Of a stretch of 64,000 nt of DNA, positions 57,619 through 64,000 are shown one piece after another. The DNA lies in NCBI GenBank assembly GCA_002742885.1, contig PDOO01000032.1:1-64000 (forward strand). The letters run 5' to 3'. Position 1 is the first letter of the stretch. Each line of letters opens with the position of its first letter. The DNA is from Candidatus Cloacimonadota bacterium. Its GTDB lineage: Bacteria; Cloacimonadota; Cloacimonadia; Cloacimonadales; GCA-2742885. The position numbers and the translations under genes are program-made. The notes beneath the pieces are model-generated. The model was not told where the DNA came from and did not search any database. It saw nothing but the letters and a program-made list of their open reading frames with translations.

Positions 57619-58569
57619 TTAAAAGTTGTATTTTATTGTCAGTTGATTGACAAAACCCAAGTCTCCGTAAGAGGAAACGGCATAGTCAAATAAATATTTG
57701 TCCCAATTCAAACCGAATCCGAAAGACATTCCTGAAAATAACTCGTAATCCCCTCCTGTTTTCCAGTCGGAAGCATTGGTTTTATAACCGACGCGCAAAT
57801 CCAATACGGGATGAATACGATATTCCGCACCCAATTTTCCGTAAGCATTATTGCGGAGAGGATAACATATATCAAGCAAACCTTTAAGTTTTTCGCTTTT
57901 TCGATAACAGAATCCTACAGCAATAACTTCGGGCATGCTTTCTTTAAATTTTGATTCGGTAAAATAAGATAATTGCGTTCCGAAATTTTTGGCGCTGATC
58001 CCGAGTTTCAGTTTTTTATTTGTGGTTTGATGCAAAACTCCGAAATCAGCCAGAAATGCGGTTGCCGTATTGTCGTCAATGGATTCAGAAATAAATTTCG
58101 CCGTTAATCCGAAAGTAAGAATACTGTTCATCTCGTAAGCGGAAGAGATGCCTAAAACAAGATCGGAAGCTCCGAAAGTTCCTGTTTTGCCTATATATTC
58201 ATTTTGATTGTTAACTTCCGTTTTATCTATGTCTCCGTTGGTCATGTATTGAGTAAATGCTCCTAAAATAATTTTATTGTTTAATCTTTTTGCGTAAGAA
58301 GCTGCTCCGCCTTGAAATCCTTCAAAATATTGCATAAAAGATACGGAAGCCGACGGACGCTTAATTTGAACAATTCCGGCGGGATTGTAATAAAGAGCTT
58401 CCGAATCATCGGATAAGCCGGTGTAGGAGTTCCCCATAGCGGCTGCTCTTGCCGAATAGTTAACATTTAAAAAATTGAATGCGGAAGTTCCGGCATCATC
58501 GTGTAAAGCAAATAAAAAGTTCATCGGAATAATCAGAATTGCGACAAGAACAAGTTTATTTATTTTCAT
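57619..58569 (-). CDS. PorV/PorQ-like outer-membrane protein
   Basis: The 316-residue protein has a signal peptide (1-22) and the PorV-family start A-G-T-S-A-F-N-F-L-N-V-N-Y-S-A-R-A-A-A-M-G-N-S-Y-T, then L-Y-Y-N-P-A-G-I. It is a 14-strand FadL-like barrel ending T-I-K-Y-N-F. PorV shuttles type IX cargo, but many PorV-like proteins in genomes without that system have unknown roles. The abundance of FlgD-like tails in this window makes an export role plausible but unproven. It overlaps ptsN by 14 bases and is last in its operon. Confidence 0.88.
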   Translation of the reverse strand: MKINKLVLVAILIIPMNFLFALHDDAGTSAFNFLNVNYSARAAAMGNSYTGLSDDSEALYYNPAGIVQIKRPSASVSFMQYFEGFQGGAASYAKRLNNKIILGAFTQYMTNGDIDKTEVNNQNEYIGKTGTFGASDLVLGISSAYEMNSILTFGLTAKFISESIDDNTATAFLADFGVLHQTTNKKLKLGISAKNFGTQLSYFTESKFKESMPEVIAVGFCYRKSEKLKGLLDICYPLRNNAYGKLGAEYRIHPVLDLRVGYKTNASDWKTGGDYELFSGMSFGFGLNWDKYLFDYAVSSYGDLGFVNQLTIKYNF

Positions 58570-59008
58570 ACTCCACTCCTTTCAATATTTCATAAATTTG
58601 ATCAACCGAATTTACGGAAAAAAGATTGTTTATGGTATCGGGTATATGTAAAAATTTTGATACGGCAGATAATATTTTCATATATTCGGAGGCATATTTT
58701 TCCGGAACGGCTACCATAAAAAGCAATTTAACGGGTTTATCGTCCAGAGAATTAAAATCAATGGTATTTTTCAAATGAAAAACGGCTATCGCTAAAGATT
58801 TTGCGACATTTGATCTTCCGTGAGGAACGGCTATACCGTATCCTATTCCGGTGGAGATAAATTCTTCTCTTTCTTTTACTGAAGCAAAAAACTCGTCTTC
58901 GTTTGTCAGAATATCGTTAAGAGCCAATAAATGCGCCATTTTTTTTAAACAGTCCCATTTATCCTTGGTTTCCGCATTAACTCTGATTAATTTTTTATCA
59001 AATAACAT
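58556..59008 (-). CDS. PTS EIIA-type phosphotransfer protein (PtsN-like)
   Basis: The 150-residue protein starts at the ATG at 59008 (GGGAG upstream); an extended start at 59026 is less likely. The phosphorylatable histidine is His63 in G-I-G-Y-G-I-A-V-P-H-G-R. Family members (EIIA-Ntr/fructose type) mostly regulate rather than transport sugar, and no EIIB/EIIC is near. It lies between cutC (11-base overlap) and the PorV-like gene. Confidence 0.88.
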   Translation of the reverse strand: MLFDKKLIRVNAETKDKWDCLKKMAHLLALNDILTNEDEFFASVKEREEFISTGIGYGIAVPHGRSNVAKSLAIAVFHLKNTIDFNSLDDKPVKLLFMVAVPEKYASEYMKILSAVSKFLHIPDTINNLFSVNSVDQIYEILKGVEYENK

Positions 59009-59756
59009 TTTTACTCCCGAGATCACTTTTTAATTTCATTATCAAACTCTTTAATTTTTCTGAAGAAGTCTCCAAATAAGAATTTTCGTCGTAATCTTTA
59101 AATCCGGTTAAATTTAATTTATTTCCTGAGGTCGAAAGATCTCTTCGGCAATTCGAAAAAGTTCCGTGTAATTGTTTCGCTCTGGTATATTTTATAAACT
59201 CAAGACAATTTTCCGGATTAATTCCCGCCCCGGGTAAAATCTCAATATGTTTAAAAGATTCTATAAGTTTTTTTATTTTTTCCTTTCCGGCAACAGCTGA
59301 ATATTCCCCTCCGGAAGTAAGTATTCTGGTAAAACCGCAATCTTCCAAAATTTTTGCCGATTCCGTTAAATCTTCGGTAAAATCGAAAGCTCGATGAAAA
59401 ACCAAATCAATATTTTCGGGAACAGCTTTTCTGATTTCCAAACATTTTTCTCTGTCAATAGTTGCATTATTTTTTAAAAAACCGATTACAATTCCGTCAG
59501 TTCCGCAAGACAAAAAATTATCGATTGAACGTCTCATCATCATAAACTCGGATTTATTGTAACAAAATCCGGACGGTCGCGGACGAATCATACACATTAC
59601 GGGGATTTCGGAAAAAGATTTTATGTAGTCCAAAAGAGCAATATCCGGGGTAAGACCGCCGAGTTCCAGCCCGCTGTTTAGTTCCAGTCTGTCAATTGCA
59701 AATTCGGAAGCAATCTCGGCGCTTTTGGCGGAAGCGATACAAATTTCCAATTTCAT
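58998..59756 (-). CDS. cutC: CutC family protein
   Basis: The 252-residue TIM-barrel protein has A-I-D-R-L-E-L-N-S-G-L-E-L-G-G-L-T-P, the M-I-R-P-R-P-S-G-F-C-Y segment, F-H-R-A-F-D and L-T-S-G-G, all CutC marks. It was first described as a copper homeostasis factor, but its biochemical activity is not settled. It shares overlaps with ptsN and is one base after the HDOD gene. Confidence 0.94.
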   Translation of the reverse strand: MKLEICIASAKSAEIASEFAIDRLELNSGLELGGLTPDIALLDYIKSFSEIPVMCMIRPRPSGFCYNKSEFMMMRRSIDNFLSCGTDGIVIGFLKNNATIDREKCLEIRKAVPENIDLVFHRAFDFTEDLTESAKILEDCGFTRILTSGGEYSAVAGKEKIKKLIESFKHIEILPGAGINPENCLEFIKYTRAKQLHGTFSNCRRDLSTSGNKLNLTGFKDYDENSYLETSSEKLKSLIMKLKSDLGSKNVI

Positions 59757-59757
59757 T

Positions 59758-60645
59758 TTAAGAACTCATAATCATTTCGGAAAAAGCAATGAATAATTTT
59801 GATTGACCGAGAAATTCATCGAATAAATCTTTTATATCTTCTTCTGAATAGTCTTTAAAAGTAAAAATGTCCATAATATTTTCAGGATGGCGAATCATTT
59901 CGGCGTTACTGACATTTTTGAAGCCTGTTAAATTGGAAATATAGGTTCCCGCATTCAATATATAAGCTCCCGTCTTATATTTCTGGACAGCTTTTTCAGG
60001 ATTACTGTAATTTATTATGTATGAAACAATATTTGTCGGCAAAGACCAATATCGCAATATTTTGGCTCCTTCTTCAACATAGTTGGTGTTTTGTATTTTT
60101 TTTTCCGTAAATGCGATGGTTTCATTTTCTGCAATTGAAGTTTCCAGAATTTTTTTGAAGTTCAGAGGCATGTACATATCCCAAAAAACGAATCCCAAAT
60201 CATGAAGAAGACCTGCAATATAAAGATTATTTTCAAGCTCATAGGAAGAAGTTTTGTCTGCGGAATCAAGGTAAGAAACAAGTTTTCGGGAAATAAATCC
60301 GGTTGCCAGAGAATGTTTCCAGAATTGGTCTATCTTTATAGAATTTAAACTCAAACCGCTGATCATGTTGGCAATATAAATAGTCATGGCAATATTTTTT
60401 ATTTCGCTGCGTCCCAATCTTGTAACTGCTGCGGATATTTCATTTATTTGGGCTCTTCCTCCGAATAAGGCGCTGTTGGCAAGAGATAAAACTTTTGCCG
60501 TTAAAATGGGATCGAATCCTATGATTTGCGCAACTTCTTTATTAGAAACTGAGTTATCGTCTATAGCCGTTAATATTTTGTTTAAAACGATGGGAACGCT
60601 GGGTAATTGTTCCAGCTCTTTTATCGGTTTTCCGTAAAAAGTCAT
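59758..60645 (-). CDS. HDOD domain protein
   Basis: The 295-residue protein is an HDOD domain (about 12-215): L-P-S-V-P-I-V-L-N-K-I-L, L-A-N-S-A-L-F-G, L-G-R-S-E-I-K-N-I-A and A-G-L-L-H-D-L-G. The last keeps an H-D pair, though HDOD proteins usually lack the full set of metal ligands and act as signalling scaffolds. A C-terminal helical region follows. No output domain is fused. It is in the recG-porV operon. Confidence 0.9.
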   Translation of the reverse strand: MTFYGKPIKELEQLPSVPIVLNKILTAIDDNSVSNKEVAQIIGFDPILTAKVLSLANSALFGGRAQINEISAAVTRLGRSEIKNIAMTIYIANMISGLSLNSIKIDQFWKHSLATGFISRKLVSYLDSADKTSSYELENNLYIAGLLHDLGFVFWDMYMPLNFKKILETSIAENETIAFTEKKIQNTNYVEEGAKILRYWSLPTNIVSYIINYSNPEKAVQKYKTGAYILNAGTYISNLTGFKNVSNAEMIRHPENIMDIFTFKDYSEEDIKDLFDEFLGQSKLFIAFSEMIMSS

Positions 60646-60711
60646 AATTGTTATTCCTTTTATTTTTGATTAGCTTTTTTTCTTAAATCGCATAGTGATA
60701 ATAAAATTTTT

Positions 60712-61305
60712 TTAGTCATATAATTTTGTTAAAATCAATATCAAATCAGAAATTTTCAAGTCGGAAATTTTTTTATCCCGATCAAAATCAGTTTTTAATA
60801 TTTTCAATAATTCCTTTACGGAAATTTGAGTCTCCTCAGGATATGATTTTCCGGATACGCAGATTTTTTCTTTTTGGGAATATGTTTTTTCTCCTGATTT
60901 TTGGATTTCTTTCATTATTTCATCGGTTTCGGATTTTTGGGACGGCGTTTCATATTCTTCAATATTTTTATGATCTTCTGCGTTTTGCGGAATTTTTTCT
61001 TCCTCAATACCGTCAAAAGCTTCCCGATATGCTTTGTAAGTTTTTTCCGGAAGGATCAGAAGTTCTCTCATCTCTTTTTCCGTAAAAATTTTCAAAAGTT
61101 TATCGTTATATTTTTCTTTATGTTCTTTTGCAATCAGACTGCGGAGATATTTTATTTTTTCCGAAACTTCTTCATCGGGATTTTGGGCATAAAGTTTTTC
61201 GCAGATAACCAAAGCATCAACATATTGATTTTGAGCTTCGTAGAGATGAGCCAAAGTCAATGTCGGTCCTATTTTTCGTGAAATATCAATTTCGTTTATC
61301 GGCAT
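60712..61305 (-). CDS. Unknown protein with an N-terminal TPR-like repeat
   Basis: The 197-residue protein has a single TPR-like pair at the N terminus (T-L-T-L-A-H-L-Y-E-A-Q-N-Q-Y-V-D-A-L-V-I). After it come a helical segment, a highly charged low-complexity middle (about 105-150) and a helical C terminus (L-K-I-S-D-L-I-L-I-L-T-K-L-Y). No signal or TM helix. No family was recognised. It lies between the ComEA-like gene (9-base gap) and HDOD on the same transcript. Confidence 0.75.
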   Translation of the reverse strand: MPINEIDISRKIGPTLTLAHLYEAQNQYVDALVICEKLYAQNPDEEVSEKIKYLRSLIAKEHKEKYNDKLLKIFTEKEMRELLILPEKTYKAYREAFDGIEEEKIPQNAEDHKNIEEYETPSQKSETDEIMKEIQKSGEKTYSQKEKICVSGKSYPEETQISVKELLKILKTDFDRDKKISDLKISDLILILTKLYD

Positions 61306-61314
61306 AAATTATCT

Positions 61315-61935
61315 TTAATCCTTTAATATGATTTTATCTTTTATTTTCTCGTAAGTTCTTTTACCGATGCCTTTTACTTTCATAATATCTTCTTTTGCGG
61401 TAAACTTTCCGGAAGTTTTTCTGAACTCTTCTATTCTTTTTGCTTTCTCGAGCCCTATCCCCTCCAAAAGGGTTAATTCATCAGCTCCCGCCGTATTTAT
61501 ATTTATTTTAATATTCAATTTTTCGACTGATTTCCGATAATTTACGGAAGCTTTGATTTCGTAATCTTCTTCTCCGAATTTTAAGAAACAGTCGCTTAAC
61601 TTTTTATAAGTTAAAGGTCCTATTCCTTTTACTTTCATAAGATCGGAAGTTTTTTGAAAACCGTAATTTTTTCTGAATTCCAATATTTTATCAGCTTTTT
61701 TCTCGCTTATGCCGGGAAGACAGAGTAAAGCTTTTTTATCGGCTGTCCTGATGTCCAGTATTATCTTGTAAGGTTCGGCAAATACAGAATCGGCAATTTC
61801 TTTTTCGGCTTTTTCATTGATTATTTTATTGCCGCTTATTTTAAGAATTATTCCGGTAAAAAGAAGAAACAAAACAAAAAAAAGAATTCTTTGCTCATCC
61901 GGGGTAATCCATCTTAAAAGCGGATTATTTTTCAT
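61315..61935 (-). CDS. ComEA-like membrane-anchored helix-hairpin-helix protein
   Basis: The 206-residue protein starts at M-K-N-N-P-L-L (61935); a longer start at 61965 reads into the M28 gene. It has a TM helix (about 20-37) and two double-HhH DNA-binding modules (about 65-115: L-C-L-P-G-I-S-E-K-K-A and V-K-G-I-G-P-L-T; about 145-200: L-E-G-I-G-L-E-K-A and V-K-G-I-G-K-R-T). Two ComEA modules in tandem are less common than one. ComEA binds incoming DNA in the periplasm during natural transformation; the T4P-like system here could serve the same process. It overlaps M28 by 11 bases. Confidence 0.88.
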   Translation of the reverse strand: MKNNPLLRWITPDEQRILFFVLFLLFTGIILKISGNKIINEKAEKEIADSVFAEPYKIILDIRTADKKALLCLPGISEKKADKILEFRKNYGFQKTSDLMKVKGIGPLTYKKLSDCFLKFGEEDYEIKASVNYRKSVEKLNIKININTAGADELTLLEGIGLEKAKRIEEFRKTSGKFTAKEDIMKVKGIGKRTYEKIKDKIILKD

Positions 61936-62809
61936 AAATCCAATCCGTAACGACCTGACCGACATTTTTAAGAGATTCAGCTGAACATTTATCCGGCGTG
62001 TCTTCTCTTGTGTGCCAATATTTATAATCGAAATCTATAATATTTACGGACGGAAAGCCTGCTTTCAGCAGATAATAATGGTCATCTATTATCGGATCTG
62101 AAATTTTTTTGGTAAAAGAGGAAATATCTCTTTTTTCGGCAAGAGTAAGCAGTTTCAAAACATATTGAGGGTTTTCGCTGTAAGAAAAATATTCCATTTT
62201 AATTTCCTGATCGGAATCGCCTACCATATCGATATTTATTGATGTCTCGGGACAATCAAGCAAAGGATTTTCCGAAAAATATTTTGATCCGCAACACCAT
62301 GATTCCGATTCGTTGTAAATTCCTCCGTCTTCGCCGTCAAAAAAGATCATGTCCACTCCGTGAAGAACAGGACGATTTTTTGATAAAATTTCGGCAATTT
62401 CCAATAATACGGCAACGCCCGATCCTCCGTCGTTTGCTCCGGGAACGGGTAATTTTCTGTCGGCTTCATTCGGATCTTTATCGGCGTATTTTCTGGTATC
62501 GTAATGGGCGGAAAGCAAAATTCTTCTTCCGAGATCAGGATAAAACTTTACTATGATGTTTTCGCCTTTTTGCGGTTCTCCAAATGCCGTAAAGTCAAAT
62601 TTTTGCGTCGTAACTTCGCCTCTGCATTTTTTCATGCTTAAAATGATAAAGGATCGGAGTTTCTCAATGCCTTCCGTTCCGGGATATCTGTCTCCCATAA
62701 GATGTTGACGCTTTATCAAATCCAAAGCGTTATTCCCGTCAAAATCGGGCGTCTTGTAATTCTGACAGCCTGACAACAATAAAAGTAAGAGCAATTTAAT
62801 GAATTTCAT
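61925..62809 (-). CDS. M28 family peptidase / glutaminyl cyclase-like lipoprotein
   Basis: The 294-residue protein has a lipoprotein signal ending L-L-L-S-G-C. The M28 zinc ligands appear in S-A-H-Y-D-T-R (His, Asp), G-A-N-D-G-G-S-G (Asp), F-D-G-E-D-G-G (Glu/Asp) and D-M-V-G-D-S-D (Asp). The W-C-C-G-S-K-Y-F segment after the acidic motif is closer to glutaminyl cyclases than to aminopeptidases, so it may make N-terminal pyroglutamate on exported proteins. It is anchored on the periplasmic or outer face. It follows recG by 61 bases. Confidence 0.86.
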   Translation of the reverse strand: MKFIKLLLLLLLSGCQNYKTPDFDGNNALDLIKRQHLMGDRYPGTEGIEKLRSFIILSMKKCRGEVTTQKFDFTAFGEPQKGENIIVKFYPDLGRRILLSAHYDTRKYADKDPNEADRKLPVPGANDGGSGVAVLLEIAEILSKNRPVLHGVDMIFFDGEDGGIYNESESWCCGSKYFSENPLLDCPETSINIDMVGDSDQEIKMEYFSYSENPQYVLKLLTLAEKRDISSFTKKISDPIIDDHYYLLKAGFPSVNIIDFDYKYWHTREDTPDKCSAESLKNVGQVVTDWIYEK

Positions 62810-62870
62810 GGCTTTCCCTTATGTGATTTCAGTAACCTTGTCATTTTCAGTCAATATGTCAAACTTAAAA

Positions 62871-64000
62871 TTAAATTTTAAAAAATTTTTCTCTGCTTTT
62901 GTATTCCCGATCATATTTAATTTTGATTATTTTATTTTTCTCAAGATTAAATTCATTATCTTCGGCAATAATCTTAAAAGCAATTTTGCGGGCTGTTTCC
63001 AAAATTTGTCTGTCTTTCGCTAAATTTGCAAAAGAAAAAGCAGGCAACCCTGATTGGATTGTACCGTAAAAATCTCCGGGACCTCTGATTTCCAAATCTT
63101 TTTCGGCAATATCGAATCCGCTGTTTGAAGCTGTCATTGCGGATAATCGTTCTTTTCCTTCTTTGCTTAATTTTTGATAAGAAATAAGATAACAAAAAGC
63201 TTGCTCTGCTCCCCTTCCGACTCTTCCTCGCAATTGATGCAATTGACTCAAACCGAACCTTTCGGCATGTTCTATTATCATGACGGAGGCATTGGGTACG
63301 TCCACGCCGACTTCAATTACCGTGGTGGCTATCAGAATGTTAAATTCCCCTCGTTTAAACGAGTTCATGATTTCGTCTTTGTCCCGGGTTTTCATTTTCC
63401 CGTGCAACAGAGCAGATTTGAATTGAGGATAAATATTATCTTTAATTTCTTCATAAAGGGAAACCGCATCCAACAAATCTGTTTTATCTGATTCCTCAAC
63501 CAAGGGGCAAACTATGTAAACCTGTCGCCCTTTTAATATTTCAGGTTCAATTTGAGAATAAACTTCATTTCTGCTGCGAAAAGAACGCCAAAAAGTTTTT
63601 ACGGGTTTTCTTGTCGGAGGCAATTCGTCCAATATGCTGACATCCAAATCTCCGTATGCCGTCATTGCCAAAGAACGGGGAATCGGCGTTGCAGACATGT
63701 GTAAAATATCGGGATGCTGATCTTTGGAAGCAAGCAAAGCTCGTTGTCCTACTCCGAAACGATGCTGTTCGTCAATCACTGCAAATCCTAGATTTTTGTA
63801 TTCAATCTTTTTTTGAATTAAAGCGTGGGTTCCGATTATAACTTGTATTTTCCCGTCTTTAACATCTTGAATTAAAGATTTTTTGCCTTTGTAATTACCG
63901 CCTTTTATCAGGCAACATGAAATATTAAGACCTGATTTTTTCAATAACTTGCTTAACGTTTTTGCATGTTGTTCAGCCAGAATTTCGGTCGGAACCATAA
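62871..64000 (-). CDS. recG: ATP-dependent DNA helicase RecG (5' part beyond the window)
   Basis: The visible 375+ residues are the C-terminal helicase half. They contain M-V-P-T-E-I-L-A-E-Q-H (motif Ia), D-E-Q-H-R-F-G-V-G-Q-R (motif II), M-S-A-T-P-I-P-R-S-L (motif III), E-V-G-V-D-V-P-N-A and Q-L-R-G-R-V-G-R-G (motif VI). RecG rewinds and reverses stalled forks. The N-terminal wedge domain and Walker A are upstream of the window edge on this strand. It heads the operon that runs through M28 and ComEA-like to porV. Confidence 0.95.
   Translation of the reverse strand, partial: MVPTEILAEQHAKTLSKLLKKSGLNISCCLIKGGNYKGKKSLIQDVKDGKIQVIIGTHALIQKKIEYKNLGFAVIDEQHRFGVGQRALLASKDQHPDILHMSATPIPRSLAMTAYGDLDVSILDELPPTRKPVKTFWRSFRSRNEVYSQIEPEILKGRQVYIVCPLVEESDKTDLLDAVSLYEEIKDNIYPQFKSALLHGKMKTRDKDEIMNSFKRGEFNILIATTVIEVGVDVPNASVMIIEHAERFGLSQLHQLRGRVGRGAEQAFCYLISYQKLSKEGKERLSAMTASNSGFDIAEKDLEIRGPGDFYGTIQSGLPAFSFANLAKDRQILETARKIAFKIIAEDNEFNLEKNKIIKIKYDREYKSREKFFKI

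Noticed and set aside
60726-61281. Overlapping plus-strand ORFs of 119 and 126 codons, very rich in Phe/Leu
   Set aside because: They mirror the Lys/Glu-rich minus-strand protein at 60712-61305, which has operon context and a ribosome site.

Overview
The window is an AT-rich, gene-dense stretch of a bacterial chromosome. It belongs to a diderm bacterium: it has a YidC with a periplasmic domain, a secretin, PorV-like and other outer-membrane barrels, Tol-Pal-like and ChaN-like envelope proteins, and many lipoproteins. Four products end in, or consist of, a FlgD-like/secretion-sorting immunoglobulin-type domain (ends of the form G-x-Y-F-x-K-L...K-M-L-I-x-K). Together with DUF3098 and DUF4837 relatives, a four-subunit 2-oxoacid:ferredoxin oxidoreductase and a GatDE amidotransferase, this points to an anaerobic member of the FCB assemblage, most like Cloacimonadota. 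That assignment is inference; no rRNA gene is present to test it.

Layout. 1-4.1 kb: end of a secreted protein, then the conserved rpmH-rnpA-yidD-yidC-khpB cluster (no dnaA or DnaA-box cluster is visible beside it) and a tiny stand-alone FlgD-like domain protein. 4.3-5.7 kb: panD-panC and tRNA-Pro. 5.9-13.6 kb: a secreted FlgD-tailed protein, then an apbE-folE2-M16 peptidase operon and a barrel protein with a TonB-C-terminal-like head. 14.1-21 kb: a five-gene type IV pilus/type II secretion-like operon in which PilM+PilN+TPR and PilO+PilP appear fused. 21.2-24 kb: rng-rplU-rpmA and four tRNA genes (fMet, Met, Arg, His) with terminators. 24.1-27.1 kb: a C10 cysteine peptidase and a GC-rich repeat island. 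27.1-29.8 kb: VorDABC-like oxidoreductase. 29.9-33.5 kb: a membrane protein, mutM, a Fur/PerR-type regulator with a near-perfect PerR box, and prepilin peptidase. 33.6-40.1 kb: an EF-G paralogue, then yebC-ruvC-ruvA-rsmB-PASTA-zinc ribbon. 40.2-43.6 kb: gatE-gatD. 43.8-45.2 kb: two single genes. 45.5-57.0 kb: a long plus-strand operon running from an M23 peptidase through thiN, xseB, ispA, dut, nadA, trmN6, FtsE/FtsX-like, pgsA, a DUF4837-like lipoprotein, a barrel, a TPR lipoprotein and DUF3098 to DUF58. 57.2-64 kb: thioredoxin, then a long minus-strand operon recG-M28-ComEA-like-unknown-HDOD-cutC-ptsN-porV.

How the genes fit together. The T4P-like operon, the distant prepilin peptidase and the TPR/YbgF-like lipoprotein form an envelope-spanning machine with an unusual fused gene set. 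The M23, FtsE-like, FtsX-like and DUF3098 genes suggest a division-linked peptidoglycan hydrolase module whose ATPase looks degenerate. GatDE, an amidotransferase type known from archaea, is the strongest candidate for an ancient lateral transfer. Energy metabolism appears ferredoxin-based, with a peroxide- or iron-responsive regulator nearby. No CRISPR array, IS element, prophage or defence island was seen.
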